This document shows, in pieces, positions 1 through 9,338 of a stretch of DNA of 64,000 bases. The position numbers and the translations under genes are program-made. The DNA is from Vibrio ziniensis (GTDB taxonomy: Bacteria; Pseudomonadota; Gammaproteobacteria; Enterobacterales; Vibrionaceae): NCBI RefSeq assembly GCF_011064285.1, contig NZ_CP049331.1, positions 186,001 through 250,000 of the forward strand, given 5' to 3'. Under the pieces are notes generated by a model. That model had not been told where the DNA came from. It ran no database searches and saw nothing but the letters and a program-made list of their open reading frames with translations. Within the stretch, counting starts at the first letter, position 1. Every line of letters begins with the position of its first letter.

Positions 1-178
1 GCATTTCTGCCAGAATTCGAGCTACTGCCACTGGGTGAATAATATAAGGTTCGCCGCTTGAGCGGGTTTGCCCTTCGTGGGCATCTCTTGCCACTATATA
101 AGATTGGCGTAGAGCCTCAAGTTGAGGCTCTGTGAGATATTCCTGGGCAACGTCTTTGAGGCTATCGAATAGATACAA
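1..178 (-). CDS. spoT: SpoT, (p)ppGpp synthetase/hydrolase, N-terminal fragment
   Basis: Only the first 59 codons are in the window; the rest lies beyond base 1. The translation begins LYLFDSLKDVAQEYL and continues through a segment rich in His and Asp (DAHEGQTRSSGEPYIIHPVA). This is the start of the HD hydrolase domain of RelA/SpoT proteins, with the first metal-binding His in the IIHPVAV stretch. SpoT makes and degrades the stringent-response alarmone (p)ppGpp. The apparent start is TTG at 176-178, because no ATG lies nearby in frame and the family begins with YLFDSL. It follows gmk and rpoZ on the same strand, the usual gmk-rpoZ-spoT operon, 42 bases after the rpoZ stop. Confidence 0.95.
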   Translation of the reverse strand, partial: MYLFDSLKDVAQEYLTEPQLEALRQSYIVARDAHEGQTRSSGEPYIIHPVAVARILAEM

Positions 179-220
179 ATTATAGGCCCGAGAGTTGTCT
201 ATTGTCTTACTTGCAGGGGA

Positions 221-493
221 TTAACGGTTGTGAACAATGCTGCTCACTGCTGCTAATTCAGCTGCTTCTTGCTCTTGCTGCTCTTGACGCTCACGTGCAT
301 CAAGTACGTCTTTAGTGATAAGACCTTCTTCGATTTCGCGAAGAGCGATAACCGTTGGCTTATCGTTCTCTTCTGGCACAAGTGAATCTTTACCACCAGT
401 TTGCATTTGACGAGCGCGGCGAGCCGCAATCAGAACTAGGTCGAAACGGTTGCCAACTTTTTCAACAGCGTCTTGAACAGTTACGCGTGCCAT
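221..493 (-). CDS. rpoZ: DNA-directed RNA polymerase omega subunit
   Basis: A 90-residue protein starting [20 protein letters not shown], the conserved omega fold that binds the beta-prime C-terminal tail and helps RNA polymerase assembly. The signature segment [13 protein letters not shown] follows the N-terminal helix, and the C-terminal third is acidic and Gln/Glu-rich as in enterobacteria. An upstream in-frame ATG would add 16 hydrophobic residues, but the ATG at 491-493 has a GGAG ribosome site 6 bases before it and matches the family start. It lies between gmk and spoT on the same strand. In enterobacteria omega also mediates the ppGpp response, which fits the neighbourhood. Confidence 0.97.
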   Translation of the reverse strand: MARVTVQDAVEKVGNRFDLVLIAARRARQMQTGGKDSLVPEENDKPTVIALREIEEGLITKDVLDARERQEQQEQEAAELAAVSSIVHNR

Positions 494-590
494 GAGAACT
501 CCAATATAAACAAAAATGTTGAATGACGAGAAAGTATACAACCTTACGCTAGTGGTTTCTAGCTAGTAAAGTTGTTAATAATACGTTTAA

Positions 591-1268
<678 letters not shown>

Positions 1269-1476
1269 TTAAAGATAGCACTAGCTTAATTATTTCATTG
1301 GATTGATGAAATTTAGGCTAGAAAAATGGAGCGGAAGATTAGCATGATCTTGAGGATCTTCTCAAGGAAAAGGTCAAAAGCGACGCAATTTCTGACCGTA
1401 ACCCTCTGCAAGTTCTGAAGAGATCACGCCTCGGTTTTTAATTGTTGTGAGAAAACGTTTGCTATTTTGTGAACTA

Positions 1477-1504
1477 TTGCAGGTGAAATTGATTAATGTA
1501 TAAT
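1477..1504 (+). promoter_or_regulatory. Candidate sigma-70 promoter of yhhQ
   Basis: TTGCAG (1477-1482) and a perfect TATAAT (1499-1504) are separated by 16 bases. Transcription would start near 1511 and give a leader of about 100 nucleotides ahead of yhhQ. The remaining intergenic sequence between gmk and this promoter (1215-1476) shows no gene. Confidence 0.6.
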
Positions 1505-1518
1505 CGCCGCCCTTAGCA

Positions 1519-1604
1519 CGGGAGAGACAACTCTTCCGGATGACAACCAGCGAGAAGCGAAAGCTTCATTTGGGTTCCCTCGCCCCCAAATCAAACTAAA
1601 AAGG
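1519..1604 (+). promoter_or_regulatory. preQ1-I riboswitch and structured leader of yhhQ
   Basis: Three stems can be drawn in the leader: CGGGAGAG/CTCTTCCG (1519-1526 with 1531-1538), GAAGC-GAAA-GCTTC (1554-1567) and TTTGGG/CCCAAA (1569-1574 with 1585-1590). The last stem, its loop TTCCCTCGCC and the A-rich tail TCAAACTAAAAAGG form the H-type pseudoknot pattern of class I preQ1 aptamers. The tail contains the AAGG ribosome site, 6 bases before the yhhQ ATG. Ligand binding would therefore be expected to hide the ribosome site and act on translation. The downstream gene carries queuosine precursors, which is the expected target. The family assignment is from pattern recognition only. Confidence 0.8.
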
Positions 1605-1610
1605 TACAAT

Positions 1611-2282
1611 ATGAGTAACTTTACCCCTGCGCAACAGCGCAAAGCCCTGACATTTTTGGTTTTGTTCCACCTAGTGATTATTGCGTCAAGCAATTATCTG
1701 GTTCAAATCCCGTTTACCGTATTCGGTTTACATACCACTTGGGGCGCTTTCACTTTCCCATTTATCTTCTTAGCGACTGACTTAACGGTACGTATTTTTG
1801 GTGCTGGTCTTGCGCGTAAAATCATTTTTTACGTCATGCTACCTTCACTCGTAGTTTCGTATTTGCTTTCGGTTGTGTTCTACGAAGGTCAGTTCCAAGG
1901 TTTTGCACCACTAAGTGAGTTGAACATGTTTGTTGCGCGTATCGCGATTGCAAGTTTCATGGCTTACTTGCTTGGGCAGATTATGGATGTACATGTGTTT
2001 AACCGTCTGCGTCAGATGAAGCAGTGGTGGGTAGCACCAACAGCATCAACGCTGTTTGGTAACGCTTTAGATACCATCGCTTTCTTCGGCATTGCATTCT
2101 ACCAAAGCCCAGATCCATTTATGGCAGAGCACTGGACTGAAATCGCATTGGTTGACTACGGTTTTAAACTCGTGATTAGCCTTGGTTTGTTCGTCCCTAT
2201 GTATGGTGTATTGCTGAACTACCTGATTGGCAAACTGACGACAGTGAATCCAAACTTTACTGCGATTGATGCTAAAGCTTAA
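1611..2282 (+). CDS. yhhQ: Queuosine precursor transporter YhhQ
   Basis: A 223-residue inner-membrane protein of the YhhQ/COG1738 vitamin-transport-like family, which imports preQ0/preQ1 (7-deazaguanine precursors of the tRNA base queuosine). About six hydrophobic segments are visible, starting around residues 14-32 and 38-60. The motif ATDLTVRIFG (about residues 56-65) and the later NALDTIAFFGIAFY are typical of the family. It is a single-gene unit with its own promoter, a preQ1-I riboswitch whose tail holds the ribosome site, and a strong terminator just downstream. The riboswitch independently supports the function. Confidence 0.92.
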   Translation: MSNFTPAQQRKALTFLVLFHLVIIASSNYLVQIPFTVFGLHTTWGAFTFPFIFLATDLTVRIFGAGLARKIIFYVMLPSLVVSYLLSVVFYEGQFQGFAPLSELNMFVARIAIASFMAYLLGQIMDVHVFNRLRQMKQWWVAPTASTLFGNALDTIAFFGIAFYQSPDPFMAEHWTEIALVDYGFKLVISLGLFVPMYGVLLNYLIGKLTTVNPNFTAIDAKA

Positions 2283-2303
2283 TTTGCACTGAACTATAAA
2301 GAG

Positions 2304-2333
2304 AAAGCCCAAAGCGATGCTTTGGGCTTTTTT
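2304..2333 (+). terminator. Terminator of yhhQ
   Basis: The stem AAAGCCCAAAGC with its complement GCTTTGGGCTTT closes around a short loop and is followed by TTT. It lies 21 bases after the yhhQ stop. Confidence 0.85.
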
Positions 2334-2340
2334 GTATTTC

Positions 2341-2440
2341 CTCCCCTTATGAAGGGGAGATTAGGTGGGGTTGTGCTCACATTAGCTAATTTGATAGCGG
2401 TGGAGTCACCCCCCACTAACTCCCCCTTGAAAAGGGGGAG
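2341..2440. repeat. REP/BIME-like inverted repeat
   Basis: Two copies of a short palindromic unit face each other. The left copy (2341-2370) has CTCCCC-TTATGAA-GGGGAG followed by ATTAGGTGGGG. The right copy (2409-2440) is its near reverse complement, with CCCCCCACTAACTCCCCCTT and AAGGGGGAG. Each copy is itself a hairpin and the pair can form a larger one. It sits between two convergent genes, the usual place for bacterial interspersed mosaic elements. No open reading frame is present. Confidence 0.75.
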
Positions 2441-2445
2441 AACCA

Positions 2446-4149
2446 TTAATGGTCTTGAGCTGCGCCTGCACCTTTAGGGAAGCGGATAGACTCAACCAAG
2501 TCTTGTACTTCAGTTGGTACTTCAGCAGTAAATTTATTCACTACAATAGACACCACGAAGTTCAAACACATACCTAGAGTACCGATACCTTCTGGGCTGA
2601 TGCCGAAGAACCAGTTGTCAGGTGTACTTGCCGCTGGGTTAATGAACTTGAAGTAGATGATGTATGCCGCAGTGAATGCGATACCCGCAACCATACCCGC
2701 GATAGCACCTTCTTTGTTCATCTTCTTGTAGAAAATACCCAAGATGATGGCAGGGAAGAAGGAGGCCGCGGCCAAGCCGAAGGCGAATGCAACTACCTGT
2801 GCTACGAAGCCTGGAGGGTTAATACCCAAGTAGCCCGCACCGACGATGGCAATAATTGCAGCGACACGAGCAGCCATCAGTTCCTGTCTATCCGTCATAT
2901 TTGGCTTGAAGCCTTTCTTCAACAAGTCATGAGAGATAGAAGTTGAGATTACAAGTAGTAGACCAGCTGCGGTTGATAATGCTGCTGCCAAGCCACCTGC
3001 TGCTAGTAAACCAACAACCCAGTTAGGCAGTTTTGCTAGTTCAGGAGAAGCCAGTACTATGATGTCGCGGTTGATGTCCATCTCGTTGCGAGCATCGCCA
3101 GAGTAGAACATACGACCGTCGCCGTTCTTATCTTCCCATTTTACTAGACCAGTGCTTTGCCAGTTTTTATACCAGCTTGGTGCTTGCTCAGCAGGAACAC
3201 CTTGCATATCAGGACCGTTAATCGTGTCAATTAGGTTTACGCGAGCAAACGCAGCAACACCCGGTGCAGTAGTATAAAGTAATGAGATAAACAGTAACGC
3301 CCAACCCGCAGAGATACGCGCATCACGCACTTTTGGTACAGTGAAGAAGCGAATGATTACGTGTGGCAGACCTGCAGTACCTACCATCAGTGCAGCACAG
3401 ATGAAGAATACATCCACCATGCTCTTGCTGCCTTCAGTGTACTGAGTAAAGCCCAGTTCTTGCGTTAGACCATCCAGTTTATCGAGTAGATAAACATCCG
3501 TTCCTGCAATGGTTGAACCCATACCAATTTGTGGTAGTGGATTACCAGTCATCATGATTGAAGTAAAGATTGCTGGTACAAGGAAGGCGAAAATGAGAAC
3601 ACAGAACTGAGCTACCTGCGTATAAGTGATGCCTTTCATACCACCAAGTACTGCATAGAAGAACACAATCGCCATACCAATAATGATACCAACGTTAATG
3701 TCTACTTCTAGGAAGCGAGAGAACACTACGCCTACACCACGCATTTGGCCTGCAACGTAAGTAAACGAAATGAAGATCGCACAGAATACCGCAACCATAC
3801 GAGCTGTTTTCGAGTAGTAACGTTCACCAATGAAATCTGGAACAGTGAACTGACCAAACTTACGAAGGTAAGGTGCTAAACATAGAGCCAATAGAACGTA
3901 GCCGCCTGTCCAACCCATTAGGTAAACCGTACCATCGTAGCCGATGAACGAAATGATACCTGCCATTGAGATGAAAGATGCTGCTGACATCCAGTCTGCT
4001 GCTGTAGCCATACCGTTGGCAACTGGGTGTACACCACCGCCCGCGACATAGAATTCACTGGTTGATCCTGCACGAGCCCAAATCGCAATACCGATATAGA
4101 GAGCAAATGACAAACCAACGAGAATAAACGTCCAAGTTTGAATATCCAT
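2446..4149 (-). CDS. Sodium:solute symporter, large subunit (VC2705/ActP-like)
   Basis: A 567-residue polytopic inner-membrane protein of the SSS/SLC5 family, with about 13 hydrophobic segments. The N-terminus runs into the substrate and sodium-binding core (FYVAGGGVHPVANGMATAAD, about residues 33-52). The segment AAALSTAAGLLLVISTSISHD (near 388) is the conserved sodium-site helix. The closest well-known relatives carry acetate or other short organic acids. The gene is 12 bases downstream of a DUF4212 small subunit, which marks the two-component subfamily found in Vibrio. The true substrate is not shown by the sequence; acetate is likely given the nearby CrbR-like regulator. Confidence 0.88.
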   Translation of the reverse strand: MDIQTWTFILVGLSFALYIGIAIWARAGSTSEFYVAGGGVHPVANGMATAADWMSAASFISMAGIISFIGYDGTVYLMGWTGGYVLLALCLAPYLRKFGQFTVPDFIGERYYSKTARMVAVFCAIFISFTYVAGQMRGVGVVFSRFLEVDINVGIIIGMAIVFFYAVLGGMKGITYTQVAQFCVLIFAFLVPAIFTSIMMTGNPLPQIGMGSTIAGTDVYLLDKLDGLTQELGFTQYTEGSKSMVDVFFICAALMVGTAGLPHVIIRFFTVPKVRDARISAGWALLFISLLYTTAPGVAAFARVNLIDTINGPDMQGVPAEQAPSWYKNWQSTGLVKWEDKNGDGRMFYSGDARNEMDINRDIIVLASPELAKLPNWVVGLLAAGGLAAALSTAAGLLLVISTSISHDLLKKGFKPNMTDRQELMAARVAAIIAIVGAGYLGINPPGFVAQVVAFAFGLAAASFFPAIILGIFYKKMNKEGAIAGMVAGIAFTAAYIIYFKFINPAASTPDNWFFGISPEGIGTLGMCLNFVVSIVVNKFTAEVPTEVQDLVESIRFPKGAGAAQDH

Positions 4150-4161
4150 TTCTAAAACCTC

Positions 4162-4428
4162 TTAGTCTTCGTGCACGTTATATTTCTTGTCGAGCGAGTT
4201 CATTCGCGCAACGTAAATAAAGATTAAAGCGACGAAGGTGTAGATTGAGCCCTGTTGTGCAAACCAGAATCCAAGCTTAAAGCCGCCTAAATGAATGCTG
4301 TTTAGCGCGTCAACGAATAAAACGCCTGCGCCATAAGATACTAAGAACCACACTGCGAGCAGTGACCCCATAATCCCCAAGTTTTCTTTCCAGTAGGCTT
4401 GAGCATGTTCTGTAGATTCGAACGCCAT
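4162..4428 (-). CDS. Symporter small subunit, DUF4212 family
   Basis: An 88-residue protein with two transmembrane segments (about residues 20-42 and 55-75) ending in a short charged tail. The pattern AYWKENLGIMGSLLAVWFLVS and the GFWFAQQGSI loop are typical of DUF4212 proteins, which always sit beside an SSS-type symporter and probably act as its accessory subunit. It is the first gene of a two-gene operon with the large subunit. A ribosome site (AAGGAGAAGG) lies just before the ATG at 4426-4428. Confidence 0.88.
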   Translation of the reverse strand: MAFESTEHAQAYWKENLGIMGSLLAVWFLVSYGAGVLFVDALNSIHLGGFKLGFWFAQQGSIYTFVALIFIYVARMNSLDKKYNVHED

Positions 4429-4817
4429 GGCCTTCTCCTTCCTGTTAGATGTTGTGTTAACGTAATGTTACGATTTATACATTAGCAGTGTTAAAGCAAG
4501 AGATCTGTGCAACTTTAGTCTGTGGTCTTTACTTTGTAATTTGTTGTAATTTAAGTAAATAACCTGTGTGTGGTTGGTTTTTGAATGTTAATTAACTGTT
4601 AAATTAGCCGAAAGTATAAGGACGTTGAGATAAAAATCGAAAATTAAGCTTGTGAATAACCGTCATTTACTCGTCATTGATAGCTTCTAAGCTCAAAGCA
4701 GTTAACGTTGCAATTATTTACACAGACTTTTCTGACGTAGGTAAGAAAAATGTGCACAATGGAGAACATAATAAACTTGTATTTATAAACAGTTGAGTCG
4801 GTTGGGTAGGTGAAAGA
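4429..4817. other. Divergent promoter region, symporter operon and cvrA
   Basis: 389 bases without a credible gene separate two outward-facing transcription units. The stretch is AT-rich, especially 4530-4660, and must hold both promoters. I saw no clear CRP, FNR or terminator pattern in it. Direct control of the symporter by the nearby CrbR-like regulator would be expected here, but its binding sequence is not known to me. Confidence 0.5.
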
Positions 4818-6569
4818 TTGGATGCGATAACGATAAATAGTTTTTTTCTGGTAGGTGCACTGCTGATTGCTCTGAGTGTGCTGCTCAGCCCTGTATCTTC
4901 GAAACTGGGTATACCTATTCTATTGGTGTTTCTTGTTGTTGGTATGCTGGCTGGAGAAGACGGTCCCGGAGGAATACAGTTTGATAATTATCCGTTAGCG
5001 TATCTTGTCAGCAACTTAGCTTTAGCCATTATTTTGCTCGATGGTGGTATGAGAACTCGAGTCGCCAGCTTTAAAGTGGCATTTTGGCCATCTGTTTCGT
5101 TAGCAACCTTCGGTGTCGCTTTGACGACCATCATCACCGGCGCTTTGGCGACTTGGCTGTTTGATTTATCGCTGATGCAGGGCATCCTAGTGGGCGCGAT
5201 TGTGGGCTCTACAGATGCGGCCGCAGTATTCTCGTTACTTAAAGGACGAAGTCTCAACGAGCGTGTCGGATCGACGTTAGAAATTGAATCGGGTACCAAC
5301 GACCCAATGGCGGTATTTTTAACCGTTACTATGATTGCGATTTTGGGCAGTGCTAGTGGCGATTTCAGCATCAATTTCCTAATGCTTAACTTCCTCCAAC
5401 AGTTTGGCGTTGGAGCTTTATTGGGGTTATCCGGAGGTTGGTTACTTTGGAAAATCATCAACCGTAGTCAGCTTCCAGAAGGGCTCTATTCCATCTTGAC
5501 TGTCAGTGGCGGTCTGATAATTTTTGCTTTGGCTAACGCTTTAGGCGGAAGCGGAATTTTGTCTATCTATTTGGTGGGCCTGCTACTTGGCAATCGACCA
5601 ACTCGTTGTCGTCACTCTATTTTAAACGTATTGGATGGTATGACTTGGCTGGCGCAAATTGGTATGTTCCTGGTACTTGGTATGCTAGTGACGCCAACAA
5701 ACTTGTTAACCATTGCATTACCGGGGCTCGCACTAGCGTTTGGTATGATCTTGTTTGCTCGACCTATTTCAGTATGGATAAGTTTGCTACCGTTTAAGAG
5801 TTTCACACCAAGAGAGAAATGGTTCATTTCATGGGTCGGTTTGCGCGGTGCAGTACCGATTATTCTCGCGGTATTCCCTATGATGGCTGGTTTGCCAGAT
5901 TCGCAGCTCTATTTCAATTTGGCATTCTTCGTGGTGATGGTGTCTCTGATTGTTCAAGGTGGCTCTTTAACCAAGGCAATGAGTCTGGCAAAAGTTGAGC
6001 TGCCATCGAAACCTGAGCCAATTTCTCGTTCTGGATTGGAAGTATTCCCCACCAGTGAATGGGAGCTGTTTATTTATCAGCTGCAACAAGAGAAATGGTG
6101 TATCGGCGAGCCGATTCGTAACCTGTTTATGCCGGAAGGGACTCGTATTGCAGCGCTGTTTCGCGAAAAAACTTTACTGCATCCGTCAGGAAGCACGCGT
6201 TTAGAAGCGGGAGATATTCTCTGTGTTGTCGCTCAAGAAAAGGATTTGGCGGCACTGAGTCAATTGTTTAGTGAAGCTCCTGTGAAAGAGTCGCTTGCTC
6301 GCTTCTTTGGTGATTTCTTCCTCGATGTAGAATCGAAGCTGGTGGATATCGCGATGATTTACGGTCTGGATTTAGGCCCATTCCGTACCGATATGACGTT
6401 AAAAGACTTAGTCACGGAACATTTGGGCGCGACACCAGTATTAGGTGACCATTTCGAATGGTACGGTTTGCATTGGGTGGTTGCAGATGTCGTTGACTGG
6501 CAAGTGACGAAAGTAGGTCTACGTTTGCCAGCCGAAGAGGATGTGGTTGAATCAAGCGAAAGCGCTTAG
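4818..6569 (+). CDS. cvrA: K+/H+ antiporter CvrA (NhaP2)
   Basis: A 583-residue inner-membrane antiporter of the CPA1 family that exchanges cytoplasmic K+ (and in Vibrio also Na+) for protons. About twelve hydrophobic segments fill residues 1-390. The ion-binding region contains [15 protein letters not shown] (about 132-146) and the family motif [14 protein letters not shown] hydrophilic C-terminal domain from about 405 resembles a TrkA-C/RCK_C regulatory domain ([18 protein letters not shown]) followed by a CorC-like segment. The start is TTG at 4818, preceded by AGGTG; no ATG gives the family N-terminus. Its last four bases overlap the end of the convergent response regulator. Confidence 0.93.
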   Translation: MDAITINSFFLVGALLIALSVLLSPVSSKLGIPILLVFLVVGMLAGEDGPGGIQFDNYPLAYLVSNLALAIILLDGGMRTRVASFKVAFWPSVSLATFGVALTTIITGALATWLFDLSLMQGILVGAIVGSTDAAAVFSLLKGRSLNERVGSTLEIESGTNDPMAVFLTVTMIAILGSASGDFSINFLMLNFLQQFGVGALLGLSGGWLLWKIINRSQLPEGLYSILTVSGGLIIFALANALGGSGILSIYLVGLLLGNRPTRCRHSILNVLDGMTWLAQIGMFLVLGMLVTPTNLLTIALPGLALAFGMILFARPISVWISLLPFKSFTPREKWFISWVGLRGAVPIILAVFPMMAGLPDSQLYFNLAFFVVMVSLIVQGGSLTKAMSLAKVELPSKPEPISRSGLEVFPTSEWELFIYQLQQEKWCIGEPIRNLFMPEGTRIAALFREKTLLHPSGSTRLEAGDILCVVAQEKDLAALSQLFSEAPVKESLARFFGDFFLDVESKLVDIAMIYGLDLGPFRTDMTLKDLVTEHLGATPVLGDHFEWYGLHWVVADVVDWQVTKVGLRLPAEEDVVESSESA

Positions 6570-7195
6570 CTGTTTAGCTCTTTCAATAAAATAACTGCCT
6601 GAGTTCTACTTTTTACTCCAAGTTTTCGGAAGATCGCTGTCATGTGTGCTTTGATGGTGGCTTCCGAAACGTTCAACTCATAAGCGATTTGCTTGTTCAG
6701 CAAACCATCAGAAAGCATACCCAGCACTTTATATTGCTGAGGTGTTAACGTTGCTATTTTACCTGCCAAATCGTCACACGCTTCGTTGTTGGTAATTAGA
6801 CCTTCAGGGAAGTAGGGTTCACCATTAAGAACTTGATTTAAAGCGCTGATCAGCGCGCGCATGTCACTGGATTTAGGAATAAATCCGAAAGCACCATGGC
6901 TCTTCACCTGTGATACAACAGACGCTTCTTCACTGGCCGATATCACCACAATCGGCAAATCTGGGTATTCAGCTCGTAACTGAATCAGACCGGACATGCC
7001 ATTGGCACCTGGCATTTTTAAGTCCAGCAGCAACAGATCAGGTTCAGGATCTTTTTCGAGAAGATTAAGCAAAGCATCTAAAGAGTCTGCTTCAAGTAAG
7101 TTCGCACCGCTTATCGCCATATGGACGGATTGAAACAATGCGTTTCGAAATAGGGGGTGATCATCCGCTATGATGATGGTGTAGGTCGAATCCAT
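6566..7195 (-). CDS. crbR: LuxR-family response regulator, CrbR/ErdR-like
   Basis: A 209-residue two-component response regulator. The receiver domain (about 1-120) shows the acidic pair ADDHPLF, the phospho-acceptor Asp in LLLLDLKMP and the conserved Lys in FIPKSSD. A LuxR-type helix-turn-helix (about 145-205) begins [15 protein letters not shown] and contains the recognition helix [14 protein letters not shown]. The gene lies next to the acetate-type symporter and cvrA, the location of the V. cholerae regulator that pairs with the sensor CrbS and controls acetate use. No sensor kinase is nearby, which fits an orphan arrangement. The CrbR name rests on location and family. The ATG at 7193-7195 is preferred over an upstream TTG. 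Confidence 0.75.
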   Translation of the reverse strand: MDSTYTIIIADDHPLFRNALFQSVHMAISGANLLEADSLDALLNLLEKDPEPDLLLLDLKMPGANGMSGLIQLRAEYPDLPIVVISASEEASVVSQVKSHGAFGFIPKSSDMRALISALNQVLNGEPYFPEGLITNNEACDDLAGKIATLTPQQYKVLGMLSDGLLNKQIAYELNVSEATIKAHMTAIFRKLGVKSRTQAVILLKELNS

Positions 7196-7370
7196 GACGT
7201 TAAGCACTTTTAACAATTACGTTAAATAAATTATTGTCTGCTTTAACGTTTGGAACAATGTCCACAGACTAAAAGTCTGAACTATATCCAGTTTTTATCT
7301 GCATGAAGATGAATACTACAACGAGGTTTGATGTATCGGACCAAACCTTGTTGTATAAGGAGATGAAAAA

Positions 7371-9170
7371 TTAGATCTGATGGTCCTTTAGGTGCTGTAA
7401 AAAGCGATCTGCTTGCATAAATCCGGTAATTCGAGCAGTGGGTACTCTTTCACCTTGCTTGTTCCAAAATTCGATAGTGGGCAGGCCTAGAACGTCCATT
7501 TGATTCAGTAATTCGATATCTTGTTGCTGATTACGCGTCACGTCTGCTTGCAGTAACACAACATCCTTTAATTTCTGCTCCACTTCTGGCTGGTGGAAGG
7601 TGTATTTTTCGAACTCTTTACACGCCACGCACCAATCGGCGTAGAAATCCAACATAACGGATTTCCCAGCCAGCTTCGCTTGTTCTAGTTCAGCGTTAAG
7701 TTCATTGATATTCGCGATACGTTTGAAACTGATGGTTGATTGCTGCTCTATTTGAGTATTGCCGTTAAACCAGTAATTGAGAGCCGGTTGCGCTGAAGCG
7801 AGCAAACCGAGAATGGCAATAATGCCCAATGTACTCTGTTTCCAACCGCCAAAAGGTAGACTGTTTTTGACATGATAAAGCCATGAAAATGCAGCAAAGC
7901 CCAACACTGACCAAAGCGCCGTCGACCATATTTCAGGGAGAAGACGTTCAAGTAAAAAAATAGGTGCAGCAAGAAGAATGAAACCGAAGGCGGTTTTTAC
8001 TTTATCCATCCAAGCACCTGCTTTCGGCAAGAAACGGTTGCCAAAAATGGCGACCAAAATCAGTGGGATACCCATCCCAATCGCCAATGCGTAAAGCGCA
8101 ATGCCACCAGTCAGCAGATCGCCACTTTGCGCTACGTACAACAGAGCACCAGAAAGCGGGGCGGTGGTACATGGCGAGCACACTAAGCCAGAAATCGCAC
8201 CCATGGCAAAAACGCCGGCTAAGCTACCACCTTGCTGTTGATTGCTTAAGTTATTGAGCCAAGTTTGTACTGAGCTTGGCAGTTGTAAGGTGTATACACC
8301 AAACATAGATAGAGCAAGCAATACAAACAGCGTACTCAAACCAATCAGCACAGAAGGGTGCTGAAGAGCGGCTTGGAACTGCAATCCTGCAGAAGCAACG
8401 ACTAAACCTAGAAGAGTGTAAGTTAGCGCCATTCCTTGCACGTACACCACGCATAATAGCAAAGCGCGCTTATGACTAAGCTGTCCATTGCCTAAAACGA
8501 TACTGGTCAAAATTGGATACATAGGCAATACACACGGTGTAAAAGCCAAGCCAATGCCTAATGCCAAAAAGAGTAGTGGTGTCCACCAGCTTTGGCTCAG
8601 TTTACTTGCCAGTGTGTCTTGTTCAGAAACAGGTGCTTTGTTAGTGGTCGTTTGTGAATTGGCGGACGTGTATACCCCTAGGCTGACATTATCGAGAGCC
8701 GAATTTATCGGTTGTGAAAAATTGAATTTGCTAACTTCCACTACTTGGGTTTCTGGTGGGTAGCAGAAACCGGCTTTGGCACATCCTTGATATTGAACAA
8801 TGATTCGCGCACCCAACTGATAATCACTGAGAGGTAAGTTAATCGAAAGTGGAGTCGTGTAAATGGTGACATCACCGAAAAACTCGTCATGGTAAGGTTC
8901 ACCATCAATCAGTTGATATTCGCCTAAAGTGACGTTTTCTGCAGTAATAGTGATGCGATCTTGATAGAGGTAATACCCTGCTTTCACTTGCCAATCGAGG
9001 AACAGATTACTTCCCTGCTGAAAGGCGCTAAATGGAAAGGCTTGATCAACTGGTACAAACTTATTTCCATTGTTTACCGATAAAGTGCTGTTGTTGCCAA
9101 AAATAGCAAACGCAGAGTGGCTGAAAGCAGACAGGGTAAATAGCAACAAAAATAGAATTTTACGCATCAT
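7371..9170 (-). CDS. dsbD: Thiol:disulfide interchange protein DsbD
   Basis: A 599-residue inner-membrane electron carrier that moves reducing power from cytoplasmic thioredoxin to periplasmic DsbC, DsbG and CcmG. A signal peptide (residues 1-22, ending SAFA) is followed by the periplasmic alpha domain with its Cys pair in [13 protein letters not shown] (about 127-139). The eight-helix beta domain carries [10 protein letters not shown] and VCSPCTTAP. The C-terminal thioredoxin-like gamma domain has [10 protein letters not shown] near 508. All six redox cysteines are present. Two adjacent ATGs open the gene; the first is used here. It is probably monocistronic. Confidence 0.96.
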   Translation of the reverse strand: MMRKILFLLLFTLSAFSHSAFAIFGNNSTLSVNNGNKFVPVDQAFPFSAFQQGSNLFLDWQVKAGYYLYQDRITITAENVTLGEYQLIDGEPYHDEFFGDVTIYTTPLSINLPLSDYQLGARIIVQYQGCAKAGFCYPPETQVVEVSKFNFSQPINSALDNVSLGVYTSANSQTTTNKAPVSEQDTLASKLSQSWWTPLLFLALGIGLAFTPCVLPMYPILTSIVLGNGQLSHKRALLLCVVYVQGMALTYTLLGLVVASAGLQFQAALQHPSVLIGLSTLFVLLALSMFGVYTLQLPSSVQTWLNNLSNQQQGGSLAGVFAMGAISGLVCSPCTTAPLSGALLYVAQSGDLLTGGIALYALAIGMGIPLILVAIFGNRFLPKAGAWMDKVKTAFGFILLAAPIFLLERLLPEIWSTALWSVLGFAAFSWLYHVKNSLPFGGWKQSTLGIIAILGLLASAQPALNYWFNGNTQIEQQSTISFKRIANINELNAELEQAKLAGKSVMLDFYADWCVACKEFEKYTFHQPEVEQKLKDVVLLQADVTRNQQQDIELLNQMDVLGLPTIEFWNKQGERVPTARITGFMQADRFLQHLKDHQI

Positions 9171-9258
9171 CTAAACAATATTCTGGTTGATTGAAGAACA
9201 CATAGTAACTCAATCAGACCGAGATGAGAGGTAATAAGTTTCATCCAGATATAACAAA

Positions 9259-9305
9259 ACCTGCGAAACTCACACAACTAAGGTTGTTGAATCTCGCAGG
9301 TCTCT
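9259..9305 (-). terminator. Probable terminator of dcuA
   Basis: ACCTGCGA (9259-9266) pairs with TCGCAGGT (9294-9301), with an inner AACAAC/GTTGTGT stem. Read leftward, the stem is followed by TTTTG. It lies 34 bases after the dcuA stop. Confidence 0.6.
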
Positions 9306-9338
9306 CTTATGGATGGTTCTGATACGAATAGTTCTGAA

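Noticed and set aside
1493..1693. 66-residue leftward reading frame over the yhhQ leader
   Set aside because: It overlaps the riboswitch and the start of yhhQ on the opposite strand and has no family resemblance.
4988..5461. 157-residue frame antisense to cvrA
   Set aside because: It lies wholly inside the antiporter gene on the other strand and its composition is that of a mirror of codon bias.
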